The notes beneath the pieces were generated by a model, which worked only from the letters and a program-made list of their open reading frames with translations, searched no databases and had not been told where the DNA came from. From JAXLYE01 sp046351595 (GTDB lineage Bacteria; Myxococcota_A; Polyangia; Palsa-1104; JAEUJZ01), in NCBI GenBank assembly GCA_046351595.1, contig JAXLYE010000003.1, forward strand, positions 1,298,136 through 1,362,135: a stretch of 64,000 nucleotides of DNA, read 5' to 3'. Within the stretch, counting starts at the first letter, position 1; each line of letters begins with the position of its first letter. Positions 14,923-23,862 of the stretch are shown here, piece after piece. The position numbers and the translations under genes are program-made.

Positions 14923-15780
14923 CTACCCGACCTCCAGCACCGTCCCCTCGCGCAAGCACGTGATGGGGGCGGTGTCTGGATCCAGCTGATCGGGGTAGTG
15001 GATCAGCCGCATGCGCGCGCGGATCGCCTCGGGCACGAGCAGCAGCGAGGCGAGCGGCGTGTGCACGCCGTGGTTCGTCTCGTGGATGACGAGCTCGGAC
15101 TCGGCGAGCCAGGCGATGAGCTCGGGGTCGAACGCGGTGTCGGCGCTGTAGCCGATGAGCGGCCGCGCCCGGCCCTCGAGCGAGATGCGCAGCGCGGTGG
15201 TGGGGATGTGGTGGCGGGTGAAGCGGCGCTCGATGCGCAGCGGCCCGATGCGCGTTGTGCCGGCGCCGAGATCGACGCGGTCGGTGTAGTCGAGCAGTCC
15301 GAGCTGCTTGCGCGGTCCGGGCTCGCCCAGCCGCTCGCGCGTGGTGTCGGGCGGCGCGGCCTCGGGCTGCGCGCGGGCGCGGATGCGGTCGGCGACGGCG
15401 GCGGCGTCGGTCTCGCGCGGGACGTCGAGCAGGAGCTCCTCCATGCCGCCCTGGAGGCGCGTCGGCCACAGCGGGTCGAGCACCTCGGGCGCGCCGTAGA
15501 GCACGGGCTTCTTGCCGACGAGGAAGCGGCGCATGTAGAGGTACGCCTCGGTGCCGCCGCAGTGGTCGCCGTGCAGGTGCGTGAGGATCAGGTGATCGAT
15601 GTTCTCGACGGCGAGGTCGCTGCCCGAGCGCCGCCGGTGATCGGCGAGGACGCGCGGGTAGGCGGGCGGGCAGTCGATCTGCACGCGCACGCCGGAGCGC
15701 GGCTCCTCGATGCACAGCGAGGCGTTGTGGTGGCGCTCGGTGAAGGCGTCGCCGACGCCGGTGACGTGGAGCTTGATCAT
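14923..15780 (-). CDS. Metallo-beta-lactamase-fold hydrolase
   Basis: A 285-residue cytoplasmic hydrolase of the MBL/RNase Z-like superfamily. The zinc motif LTHLHGDHCGG is at ~65; later ligands are GYSADTAFDPEL and ETNHG, with a C-terminal RLIHYPDQ. Between ~120 and 165 there is a charged, probably variable insert. The layout (short N-terminal strand, GVGDAF, closing HYP) fits the ribonuclease Z/phosphodiesterase branch better than lactamases, but the substrate cannot be told. It is divergent from the P450 gene with 91 bases between. Confidence 0.85.
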   Translation of the reverse strand: MIKLHVTGVGDAFTERHHNASLCIEEPRSGVRVQIDCPPAYPRVLADHRRRSGSDLAVENIDHLILTHLHGDHCGGTEAYLYMRRFLVGKKPVLYGAPEVLDPLWPTRLQGGMEELLLDVPRETDAAAVADRIRARAQPEAAPPDTTRERLGEPGPRKQLGLLDYTDRVDLGAGTTRIGPLRIERRFTRHHIPTTALRISLEGRARPLIGYSADTAFDPELIAWLAESELVIHETNHGVHTPLASLLLVPEAIRARMRLIHYPDQLDPDTAPITCLREGTVLEVG

Positions 15781-15871
15781 GGCAGTATCTTACGAGAACA
15801 ACGGAGCCAGCACAGCGCGGCGTCTGCGGCGGCCCGCGCGGCGCGGCGGTGGCATCAGGAGGAGCAAGGAC

Positions 15872-17296
15872 ATGCGCGCAACCGAGACGCTGGCGGGACC
15901 GTCCTACCCGCTGGCGCGCTACATCAACATGGCCCGGCTGATGGGCGACCGGCTGAAGTTCATGCAGGACGTGGCGACGTACCCGGGCGAGATCGTGCGC
16001 GTGCCGGTCAGCCGCACCACGCTGTACCTTTTGCGCGAGCCCGAGCACGTGCGCGAGGTCCTGGTCAATCAGTCGCGCCGGACGATCAAGGCGCGCGGCC
16101 TGCAGCGCAGCAAGTTCGTCCTGGGCGAGGGCCTGCTGACCTCCGAGGGCGAGCTGCACCTGCGGCAGCGGCGGCTGTCGCAGCCCGCGTTCCACCGGCA
16201 GCGGCTGCTCTCATACGGCGCGGCGATGATCGAGCTGGCGGCGCGCCACCGCGAGCGGCTCGGTCAAGGCCGCGGTGCAGCCGGCGCGGGGGCGGCGGGC
16301 GAGGGGGCAACCCGCGGCGCCGCGGCCCCGGTCGAGCCCGTCCAGCCCGTCGAGATCGAGCTGCACCAGGAGCTGATGCGGCTGACCCTGTGCATCGTCG
16401 GCAAGACCCTGTTCGACACCGACATCGAGCGCGATGCCGGCGACATCGGCGGCCTGCTCGCGGCGTTCTTCGCGGCCTTCCCGCTGGTGCTCCTGCCCGG
16501 CTCCGAGTACATCGAGAAGCTGCCGGTGCCGCGGCTCCGGCGGCTGCGCGAGACGACTGCGCGGCTCGATGCGCTGATCTACGGCATGATCGCGGCGCGG
16601 CGGCAAGAAGGGCGCGACCACGGCGACCTCCTGTCGATGCTGATCGCGGCGCAGGACACCGAGGCGGACGGCGGCACCATGAGCGACCGCCAGCTGCGCG
16701 ACGAGTGCGTGACGCTGATGCTGGCCGGGCACGAGACCACCGCGAACGCGCTGACGTGGACGTACTTCCTTCTGTCGCAGCACCCGGCGGTCGCGGCCCG
16801 GCTGCACCGCGAGCTCGACGAGGTCCTGGGCGGTCGCCTGCCCGAGGTGGCGGACGCGCCGAAGCTCGCCTACTGCGAGCAGGTGCTGGCCGAGTCGATG
16901 CGCCTGTACCCGCCGGCCTGGATGATGACGCGCGAGGTGATCGAGCCGCTGCAGCTCGGGACGTATACGCTCCTGCCCGGGGAGATCGTCGCGGTCAGCC
17001 CGTGGATCCTGCACCACGATGCGCGCTTCTTCCCGGATCCCGAGCGCTTCGATCCCGAGCGCTTTCTGCCCGAGAACAAGGCGCGCCGCCCGCGCTACGC
17101 GTACATCCCGTTCTCGTCGGGACCGCGCAACTGCATCGGCGAGCACTTCGCCTGGCTCGAGGGCGTGCTGCTGCTCGCGACGCTGTCGCAGCGCTGGCGC
17201 TTCGAGCTCGCGCCCGGGCAGCGCGTCGAGCCGCACGCCGAGATCACGCTGCGCCCGCGCTACGGCATGCGCATGATCGCGCATCCGCGCGCCTGA
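15872..17296 (+). CDS. Cytochrome P450
   Basis: A 474-residue soluble P450. It has the I-helix oxygen motif LAGHETTANAL (~290), the K-helix ESMR (~341), the PERF region (DPERFDPERFLPE) and the heme-binding loop FSSGPRNCIG with the axial Cys at ~421. These place it with the CYP4/CYP102-like bacterial monooxygenases. An Ala/Gly-rich insert (~132-155) between helices is unusual and may be disordered. The ATG at 15872 follows caggaggagcaagga. No redox partner gene is adjacent. Confidence 0.95.
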   Translation: MRATETLAGPSYPLARYINMARLMGDRLKFMQDVATYPGEIVRVPVSRTTLYLLREPEHVREVLVNQSRRTIKARGLQRSKFVLGEGLLTSEGELHLRQRRLSQPAFHRQRLLSYGAAMIELAARHRERLGQGRGAAGAGAAGEGATRGAAAPVEPVQPVEIELHQELMRLTLCIVGKTLFDTDIERDAGDIGGLLAAFFAAFPLVLLPGSEYIEKLPVPRLRRLRETTARLDALIYGMIAARRQEGRDHGDLLSMLIAAQDTEADGGTMSDRQLRDECVTLMLAGHETTANALTWTYFLLSQHPAVAARLHRELDEVLGGRLPEVADAPKLAYCEQVLAESMRLYPPAWMMTREVIEPLQLGTYTLLPGEIVAVSPWILHHDARFFPDPERFDPERFLPENKARRPRYAYIPFSSGPRNCIGEHFAWLEGVLLLATLSQRWRFELAPGQRVEPHAEITLRPRYGMRMIAHPRA

Positions 17297-17498
17297 CCCG
17301 CGCTCGCACCTTTGGAACTGGGTGGCGCGGGTGCGTGGATCGGGATCGATCCAGAGTCGGGCCCAGATCGGATCTGAATCCGGATCCGTCTCGATCCGGA
17401 GCTGGCGGAAATCCGTGATCAGAGCTCGGCAAAGCCTTCACAGAGCCTCCTTTCTGGAACGCAACTAGGGAATTCCCTCCCCCTTCTCTAGCCCATCT
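17297..17498. promoter_or_regulatory. Upstream region of the hybrid kinase, possible enhancer cluster
   Basis: A dyad tggatcg/cgatcca (17336-17342/17347-17353) and a cluster of ggatcc/atccgg words up to ~17402 lie 100-165 bases before the sigma-54-type promoter. That is the usual distance for enhancer sites of NtrC-type activators. The remainder shows no coding frame. The assignment is by position and symmetry only. Confidence 0.4.
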
Positions 17499-17514
17499 CG
17501 GCATCGCTCTTGCG
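17499..17514 (+). promoter_or_regulatory. Sigma-54-type promoter of the hybrid histidine kinase
   Basis: cGGCATcgctcTTGCg, with GG at 17500-17501 and GC at 17512-17513, fits the -24/-12 consensus except C for T at the first position and T for C at the sixth. The start site would be near 17525, which rules out the in-frame start at 17510 and fits a start at 17567 or 17609. Confidence 0.6.
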
Positions 17515-17608
17515 TCGCATCCGGACGCGCGCGCTGCACCCGGTTTCGCGCGGCCAGCGACGCGGTATGACCTTGCTGGCACAAGACCGATACGAGAAAG
17601 TACAGATT

Positions 17609-19627
17609 ATGTGGGACTCCCCGGATCGGGCCTTCGGAGCGGGGTTCATGCCGCACGAGCACGGCTATCTCTGGACCCGCTCGCTGCTCGGGGCGCAGGT
17701 CGGATCCAACCTGCTGCTCGGCCTGTCGTATGTCGCGATCGCGATGACGCTCGTGGCGCTGATCCGGCGGGCGCGCGCGCTGCCCCTCTCATCAATGTAT
17801 ATCTGCTTCGGCATCTTCCTTTTGTCCTGCGGGCTTATGCACTGGCTGGACGTGGTGACGGTGTGGCGCCCGATCCTGTGGGCCGACGCCGGAGTCCGCG
17901 TGCTCACGGCGCTGACCGCGGCGTGCGCGGCGGCGCTGTTCGCGTGGAACCTGCAGCCCGCGGTCGAGGTCGCGGACTCGGCGCGCCTCCTCCTGGAGCG
18001 CGGGCGCAAGCTCGAGGCGGTGGTGGCCGAGCTGGTCGACGCGCACCGCCTGCTGGCCGAGCGCGAGAAGGACGCGCAGCGCCGCGCCGAGCTTAGCACC
18101 GAGCAGAGCCGCTCCCTGGTCGAAACCATGCCGCAGCTCGCGTGGATCACCGATCCGGAGGGCAAGAACCTGTTCCGCAACCAGCGCTGGAGCGAGTACA
18201 CCGGCCTGTCGCTGGAGGAGCTCAACGAGAAGGGCTGGGAGGTGGTGCAGGATCCGGAGCTGCTGGCGCAGGTGGTGGCCCAGTGGCAGCAGTCGCTGAA
18301 GACGCGCGAGCGCTTCGAGGCCGAGACGCGCATCCGCCGCGCCGACGGCGAGTATCGCTGGTTCCTGGCGCGCGCGACGCCGGTGCTGGACAAGAGCGGC
18401 GCGGTCACCAGCTGGGTCGGGACCTGCACCGACATCCACGATCAGCACCTGCAGCGCGAGCAGGCGCTGCACAACGCGCGCATGAAGGACGAGTTCATCG
18501 CGACGATCTCGCACGAGCTGCGCACGCCGCTGAACGCGATCCTGGGCTGGTCCAAGGTGCTGCAGAGCGACGGGCCGTTCTCGCCGATGCACGACAAGGC
18601 GCTGGGCGCGATCGAGCGCAACGCGGTGGCGCAGGCGCACCTCATCGAGGATCTGCTCGATGCCTCGCGCATCATCTCGGGCAAGATGCAGATCGACGTG
18701 TCGCTGGTGGATCCGGCGGACCCCGTCGAGTCGGCGGTGGAGTCGGTGCGCCCGACGGTGGTGGCCAAGGAGCTGCAGATCGAGGCGGACATCTGCCGCA
18801 GCGCCGGGCTGATCCTGGCCGACGCCGGGCGCATCCAGCAGATCGTGTGGAACCTGCTGGCAAACTCGGTGAAGTTTACGCCGCGCGGCGGCAAGGTGGC
18901 GGTGAAGCTGACCAAGATCGACTCGCAGATCGAGATCCTGGTGACGGACAGCGGCGTGGGGATCAGCCCGGCGTTTTTGCCGCACATCTTCGACCGCTTC
19001 TCGCAGGAGGACGCCTCGATCCGCCGCAAGCACGGCGGCCTCGGTCTGGGGCTCGCCATCGCGCGTGATCTCGTCGAGCTGCACGGCGGCAAGATCCGCG
19101 CGCACAGCCCGGGCGAGGGGCTGGGCTCGACGTTCGTGGTGACGCTGCCGATCGCGGCGGGCAGCACCATCCCCAAGAAGCGCTCGTCGCTGCGGCCGGG
19201 CAATACGCACATCGTGGTGTTCGAGGGGCCGCCCGAGCTCAAGGAGCTGCGGCTGCTGCTCTTGGACGACGACGCGGACTCGCGCGAGATGGCGGGCACG
19301 GTGCTCACGCGCTGCGGCGTCAAGGTGACGGGGGCATCGTCGGTGATCGAGGCGCTGGCGCTGCTCGAGCAGGCGGAGTTCGACGTGATCCTGTCGGACA
19401 TCGGCATGCCGGTGCAGGACGGCTACAGCTTCATCCAGACGGTGCGCAAGAAGGAGCGGCTGGCGCGCGTGCCGGCGGCGGCGATGACGGCGTACGCCAG
19501 CGCCGCGGATCGCACGCGGGCGCTGACGGCCGGGTTCCAGATGCACCTGCCGAAGCCGGTGGAGCCCTCGGAGCTGATCGCGGTCATCGCGAACCTGGCG
19601 CGCATGGCGCAGGCGCTGCAGGGGTGA
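17609..19627 (+). CDS. Hybrid histidine kinase with ethylene-receptor-like membrane sensor
   Basis: A 672-residue membrane sensor kinase. The N-terminus has the FMPHEHGYLW lead and three membrane segments like plant ETR1: FGIFLLSCGLMHWL carries the Cys-x3-His pair that binds copper in ETR1, then RVLTALTAACAAALF. The ETR1 Asp25 position is Asn here (GSNLLLGLSY). A PAS domain follows (~160-280), then HisKA with H-box SHELRTPLNA, HATPase_c (NLLANSVKF, DSGVGIS, GGLGLGLAI) and a C-terminal receiver (LLLLDDDADSRE, phospho-Asp in ILSDIGMP, Lys in LPKPVEP). The ATG at 17609 is chosen because it gives the usual short lead; 17567 is possible. It converges on the GH5 gene. Confidence 0.88.
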   Translation: MWDSPDRAFGAGFMPHEHGYLWTRSLLGAQVGSNLLLGLSYVAIAMTLVALIRRARALPLSSMYICFGIFLLSCGLMHWLDVVTVWRPILWADAGVRVLTALTAACAAALFAWNLQPAVEVADSARLLLERGRKLEAVVAELVDAHRLLAEREKDAQRRAELSTEQSRSLVETMPQLAWITDPEGKNLFRNQRWSEYTGLSLEELNEKGWEVVQDPELLAQVVAQWQQSLKTRERFEAETRIRRADGEYRWFLARATPVLDKSGAVTSWVGTCTDIHDQHLQREQALHNARMKDEFIATISHELRTPLNAILGWSKVLQSDGPFSPMHDKALGAIERNAVAQAHLIEDLLDASRIISGKMQIDVSLVDPADPVESAVESVRPTVVAKELQIEADICRSAGLILADAGRIQQIVWNLLANSVKFTPRGGKVAVKLTKIDSQIEILVTDSGVGISPAFLPHIFDRFSQEDASIRRKHGGLGLGLAIARDLVELHGGKIRAHSPGEGLGSTFVVTLPIAAGSTIPKKRSSLRPGNTHIVVFEGPPELKELRLLLLDDDADSREMAGTVLTRCGVKVTGASSVIEALALLEQAEFDVILSDIGMPVQDGYSFIQTVRKKERLARVPAAAMTAYASAADRTRALTAGFQMHLPKPVEPSELIAVIANLARMAQALQG

Positions 19628-19649
19628 GAGGGGGAAGGATGAAGGGGCG

Positions 19650-20837
19650 CTAAAGGGGCGGGGCGAGGGCGGGCTTGATGGCGCTGAGCTTGTCCTGGTT
19701 CACGGTGTTCCAGTCGTCCATCAGGATGCCGCCGGTGTCGCCGGAGTCGGGGTTCCAGGACCAGAACGCGAAGCTCAGCTTGTTCTGGCCGATGTACTCG
19801 ACGAGCTTGCCCATCCACTTGCGGTCCTTGTCGGTGGCAAGCTTGGTGCCAAACTCGCCGATCCACAGCGGCGCGGTGTTCATCTTGGGCAGGTAGCCCC
19901 AGTACGAGTCCCAGACGCCGGGCAGGTTGTCGGGGTAGTTGGCGGCGTAGAACCACTGCTGGCCGTACACGCTCTCGGGGTAGTCGTGGATCGAGTAGAC
20001 CAGGCGATCCGCGACGCTGAGGCGCACGGGCGCGCCCTGGGCGGCCATGAGGTTGCCGCCCCACCAGTAGTACTTGCCGCTGACCTGCTCGATGCCCTCG
20101 ACGATGATCAGCAGATCGGGGTTGATGGCGAGGACGGCGTTGCCGGCGCGCTCGGCGGCGAGGCGCCAGTCGTTGCTCAGGTTGCCCGAGCCCCAGGTGG
20201 CCTCGCCGTGCGGCTCGTTGTGCAGGTCGAAGCCGATGACCGTGGGGTTGCTCTTGTAGCGCGTCGCCAGCTGCTTCCAGTCGTCGAGGAAGCGCTGCTC
20301 GGGGTAGGTGCCGTCGTACCACAGGTTGGACTGGCCGTAGGCGTTGAGGCGGTGGCGATCGAGCACGATGCGCAGGCCGCGCTTGCCCGCCTCCTCGACG
20401 ATGCGATCGAGGATCTCGAGCGGCTTCTTGTTCATCAGATCCGGGTTCTTGCCGTAGTCGATGTACTTGGGCGTGCTGCCGGCGTTGAGCATCTCGGCGC
20501 AGAACGGGACGCGGATCGAGTTGAAGCCGCTCGACCGGATCTGATCCAGCATCGAGGCGAGCGAGCGTTTGTCGAGGCCGTGCGGGGCGAACCAGTCGGT
20601 CTCCATGCCGAACCACGAGACGCCGGTCAGGCGCACCGGCGTGCCACGCGAGTCGACGATCTGGCTGCCCTGCGTGTGCAGGTAGCCGGGCGCGGCGCCG
20701 ACGGTGCCGCCGTCGCCGTTGCTGGTCAGCGAGCCGTCGCCGGGCGGCGGGTTGCCGCTGGTGGCGGAGTCCGAGCAGCCCGCGAGCTGCAGCGCCAGCG
20801 CGAGCACCGGAAGGCGGAGGGCACGCAGTAAGGGCAT
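19650..20837 (-). CDS. GH5-family glycoside hydrolase, lipoprotein
   Basis: A 395-residue exported lipoprotein: signal peptide with lipobox LAGC (Cys at ~20), a short Gly/Asn/Ser linker, then a GH5 (cellulase-type) barrel. Catalytic landmarks are SIRVPFC, the RIVLDRH strand, the acid/base Glu in DLHNEP, YSIHDYP, and the nucleophile Glu in WIGEFG near the end, with FWSWNPDSGDTGG. Likely an endo-acting beta-glycanase on the cell surface. The ATG at 20837 is preceded by gaaggaggctcct. A long in-frame extension upstream is an artefact of GC richness. Confidence 0.92.
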   Translation of the reverse strand: MPLLRALRLPVLALALQLAGCSDSATSGNPPPGDGSLTSNGDGGTVGAAPGYLHTQGSQIVDSRGTPVRLTGVSWFGMETDWFAPHGLDKRSLASMLDQIRSSGFNSIRVPFCAEMLNAGSTPKYIDYGKNPDLMNKKPLEILDRIVEEAGKRGLRIVLDRHRLNAYGQSNLWYDGTYPEQRFLDDWKQLATRYKSNPTVIGFDLHNEPHGEATWGSGNLSNDWRLAAERAGNAVLAINPDLLIIVEGIEQVSGKYYWWGGNLMAAQGAPVRLSVADRLVYSIHDYPESVYGQQWFYAANYPDNLPGVWDSYWGYLPKMNTAPLWIGEFGTKLATDKDRKWMGKLVEYIGQNKLSFAFWSWNPDSGDTGGILMDDWNTVNQDKLSAIKPALAPPL

Positions 20838-20917
20838 AGGAGCCTCCTTCGTTAGGTGGGCAGACTCGCGATTGTACCGTCGAGAGACAGCGACGGGAAG
20901 CGTGCGCGGCGCGCGGG

Positions 20918-21664
20918 TCAGCCAGCGGTCGTTGATCGCTGCGGCGGCTGCGAACGCTGTGAGTGCTGCGCGCGCACCGAGCTCAGGGCGTGCAGGGTGT
21001 GCAGCAGATCGGGGAAGACCTGGACCGCGCCGCCGCTCGCCAGCTCCGCGGCCTTGCCGACGCCGCCCTCGACACCGACGGCGACGATCGGCAGCGCGGG
21101 CTCGGTCTTCTGCAGCGCCAGCGCCGCCTTCACATCGGCCAGCGAGTCGCCGACCACCAGCGCCGAAGCCGGCTCGCCGAAGCGGGCGCGCAGCCGCTCG
21201 ATCGCGAGCTGGAAGGGCTGGGGATCGGGCTTGGGGCGCCCGACGTCGTCGCGGCAGATCAGCGGCAGCTCGTCGAGGCCGAGCGCGCCGTCCGGGCCCT
21301 TCTCGGCCAGCGCCGCGAGCGCGGCCCGCACCGCGGCGCGGCCGTTGTTGGTGACGATCGCGATCGGCTCGCCGCGCAGCGCGGTCAACAGCTCCAGCGC
21401 ACCCGGGCACACGGTCGACTGCTCGGCCGCGCGCAGCTCGATCGCCTCGAGCGCGGCGAGCACGTCGGGCCGCTCGCGCCCGAGGGCGAGCAGCGCCGGG
21501 AACAGCATGCCCGGCGGCGGTGGCACGGGCAGCTCTTGCGCCAGCTCGTGCAGCCGCTGCCGCTCGGTCTGCAGCCGCGGATCGAGCCAGCTGAAGCGGA
21601 CGAGCGTGCCATCGAGATCGAGCAGGTAGAAGACCGGCGGCGGCAGCGAGAGGGAAGGCGCCAT
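20918..21664 (-). CDS. HAD-family phosphatase (phosphoglycolate phosphatase-like)
   Basis: A 248-residue haloacid dehalogenase-type hydrolase. Motif I is LLDLDGTLV (nucleophile Asp), motif II is VTNNGR, the motif III Lys is in GRPKPDP, and motif IV is VVGDSLADV. The all-helical cap between motifs I and II is of the phosphoglycolate-phosphatase (Gph/PGP) type. The substrate is uncertain. The last ~20 residues (HSQRSQPPQRSTTAG) are probably disordered. It is 80 bases upstream of the GH5 gene on the same strand, but the two need not share function. Confidence 0.85.
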   Translation of the reverse strand: MAPSLSLPPPVFYLLDLDGTLVRFSWLDPRLQTERQRLHELAQELPVPPPPGMLFPALLALGRERPDVLAALEAIELRAAEQSTVCPGALELLTALRGEPIAIVTNNGRAAVRAALAALAEKGPDGALGLDELPLICRDDVGRPKPDPQPFQLAIERLRARFGEPASALVVGDSLADVKAALALQKTEPALPIVAVGVEGGVGKAAELASGGAVQVFPDLLHTLHALSSVRAQHSQRSQPPQRSTTAG

Positions 21665-21711
21665 GCGCGCGCACCCTGGCCCACGGCGGCCGCGCTGTCA
21701 AAAAAAGGGTG

Positions 21712-23040
21712 TCACGGAGTCGGGCTGGTCTCGGCCCGCAGCTTGAGGCTGCGCAGAAGGAGGAGCTGCAGCCCGACGTTGACGCCGTACTCGAACAGCG
21801 GCTCGAGCTTGTAGAGCTGGCGGATGATCAGGCTGCCCTTGTCGTACTGCTGCGCGGCGCGCAAAACGATCTGGCTCGTCGCGGGCGCCGGCTGGCTCGT
21901 CGCGGGCTGGCTGGCGCTCAGGTCGAAGCGCAGCCGCGCGCCCGCCAGATCGCCGGCGATGCCGAGCATGTCGACCGAGCTGCCGTAGGCGCGGGCGCCG
22001 TAGCGGGTCTTGAACGAGAGCAGCGGCAGCGACTGCACCAGCTCGAACAGGTTCAGATCCTCGCGCGCGCCCTGCTCGATCACCTGCGCGACCGTCGGGA
22101 TGAAGCGCGGCCACTCGCTGGGCTGCTTGAGGATGCCGAGCAGCGCGCCGGCCGGTGCGCGGCTGCGATCGATCAGGCTGGTTTCGGCGAGGCGGCCGCC
22201 CTGCGCGCGCAGCAGCACCACGGTGCCGCGGTCGAGCAGGAAGCCGTACGGCGCCGCGCCCGCGGCCGGCATGAGCGGCGGCGAGCCGTGCAGCTGCTCG
22301 GCGCGCGCCTTCATCGACAGCACCAGCGTCAGCTGCGAGACCAGGGCCAGCCCGTGCTCGAGCTGCGGCACGCGCGCGACCAGCTTCTGCACCAGCCCCG
22401 TCGAGTGCAGGACGTCGGTGTAGCCGTACATGGCCAGCACCGTCGCGCCGGCGACGCGGTAGAACTCCCAGCGGTAGTGGCGCGTGCCCGCCTCGCCGTC
22501 GTTGAGATCGTACATCTCGACCGGCGGCGCGTCGGACTGCGCGTCCGCGGGCAGCTTCACGTAGCGGTCGCGCCCGTCGATCGTGAACAGGCCGTAGCTC
22601 AGCATGAACTCGAAGTCGAAGCCCGAGGCGCTGGCGTTGGTGATCTTGGCCGTCTTCAGGTTGCGCACGAACTCGGGGTAGCGCTCGGCGGACAGCAGCA
22701 CCTCGCGCACCAGCTCGGGCGGCGCCGCGACGAGCGTGAAGACCGAGATCTGCTGCTGCCGGCCGGCGGCATCGGACTCGATCAGGGTCACGTCCGAGCC
22801 GCGCAGGAGCGGCGCCAGCCCCTTCACCTGGTCGGCGGGCAGGGGCGCGACCCGGGCCATGTTGTTCGCGCCCGCCGCCGCGGGCTGGACGGCCGTGAGC
22901 ACGGTCAGCAGCGCCACCGCTGCGGCGAGCAGCACGCGCGGACTTCGCGGCCCGGTGGGCAGCACAAGGGGCAACAGGAGGCTGCGCGTCGAGAGGACGC
23001 GCAGCAACCGCACAGTAATGAGGGGCCTCCGGATAAGCAT
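21712..23040 (-). CDS. Exported protein with two SRPBCC (START-like) domains
   Basis: A 442-residue protein with a long N-terminal signal/anchor (LLAAAVALLTVLTAVQPAAAG, ends ~55). Two lipid-binding START/SRPBCC-type regions follow: ~90-245 (SVFTLVAAPPELVREVLLSAERYPEFV) and ~265-400 (a second ALLGILKQPSEWPRFIPTV). Such folds bind lipids, sterols or polyketides, suggesting envelope lipid handling; the ligand is unknown. The ATG at 23040 is preferred to the GTG three bases earlier. It is followed closely by the HAD gene on the same strand. Confidence 0.7.
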   Translation of the reverse strand: MLIRRPLITVRLLRVLSTRSLLLPLVLPTGPRSPRVLLAAAVALLTVLTAVQPAAAGANNMARVAPLPADQVKGLAPLLRGSDVTLIESDAAGRQQQISVFTLVAAPPELVREVLLSAERYPEFVRNLKTAKITNASASGFDFEFMLSYGLFTIDGRDRYVKLPADAQSDAPPVEMYDLNDGEAGTRHYRWEFYRVAGATVLAMYGYTDVLHSTGLVQKLVARVPQLEHGLALVSQLTLVLSMKARAEQLHGSPPLMPAAGAAPYGFLLDRGTVVLLRAQGGRLAETSLIDRSRAPAGALLGILKQPSEWPRFIPTVAQVIEQGAREDLNLFELVQSLPLLSFKTRYGARAYGSSVDMLGIAGDLAGARLRFDLSASQPATSQPAPATSQIVLRAAQQYDKGSLIIRQLYKLEPLFEYGVNVGLQLLLLRSLKLRAETSPTP

Positions 23041-23271
23041 CACCGCGAGCTTAACACCGCTCTAACAAATCGCCGGCACCGGGCCGGCACGGCAGCGCGG
23101 CGGGCTCCGACGCGGCGGCGCCCCGGGCCCCGCGGCACGACCGCAGCGCGACCCCGGCCCGGGCGCGCTTTACACGGCCTTTACGCGCACCGCACAAGCA
23201 GGCAAACACCGCCGCCCATCATGGGGATCACCGAGACGGACGAGCGTCTCCATCCAAAGAGGAGGTCTTCG

Positions 23272-23847
23272 ATGTGTCACTCATGGTTCCTGGGTCTTCT
23301 GGTCGGCGTCCTGGCGTTCAAGGCCCTGCGCTACTGCGCGTGGCGGCGCGGCTTCGGCGGGCGGCACTGCGGCGGCTTCCGTCTCCACAACGGCGGCTGC
23401 CACGGCAACGGCGGCTGCCACGGCGGGCGGCGCGGCTTCGTCTACTTCCGCGCCGGCAGCTACGGCGAGGCGGACTTCGGCCCGGCCCCGGGCAGCCAGG
23501 GCGCCCGCCCCATCAACCAGGTGCTGAAGGCGCTTGAGCTGAACCAGCGGCAGCAGGAAGAGGCGCTGCCCGTGCTCTCGCTGCTGCAGGAGGTCGCGGG
23601 CTCGTCGGGTCCGCGCGTCGAGGCGGCGCTCTTGGCGGTGGCCGCGGCGCGCTTCGAGCCGCAGCTGGTCGAGGGCGTGCTGGCCGACGTGCCGCCGGGC
23701 CCGCGCCGCGAGCTCGTCGACGGCCTGGAGCACCTGCACAACATCCTGATCGCCGAGCAGCGCGAGCTCCTGCGCGAGCAGCTCACGCGCAAGCCCAAGA
23801 CCGGCCCGACCCCGCCCCCGTCTTCCTCCCCGGCTGGCGAGAGCTAG
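23272..23847 (+). CDS. Gly/His/Cys-rich anchored protein, periplasmic metal-sensor-like
   Basis: A 191-residue protein. One N-terminal membrane segment (FLGLLVGVLAFKALRYCAW) is followed by a GGxHCGG/NGGCHGNGGCHGG stretch that could bind metal, then an all-helical region (~78-165; LNQRQQEEALPVLSLLQEVAG) reminiscent of Spy/CpxP-like periplasmic helical proteins. A Pro/Ser tail ends it. The ATG at 23272 is preceded by aagaggagg. A long in-frame stretch upstream crosses the opposite-strand SRPBCC gene and is not coding. Function is inferred only from composition. Confidence 0.6.
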   Translation: MCHSWFLGLLVGVLAFKALRYCAWRRGFGGRHCGGFRLHNGGCHGNGGCHGGRRGFVYFRAGSYGEADFGPAPGSQGARPINQVLKALELNQRQQEEALPVLSLLQEVAGSSGPRVEAALLAVAAARFEPQLVEGVLADVPPGPRRELVDGLEHLHNILIAEQRELLREQLTRKPKTGPTPPPSSSPAGES

Positions 23848-23862
23848 CCCCCGCCCCCGCCC

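Noticed and set aside
21709..23847. A 712-residue plus-strand gene
   Set aside because: Its first two thirds are the antisense of the SRPBCC gene with Arg/Ala-rich, non-protein-like composition. The real gene starts at 23272 after aagaggagg.
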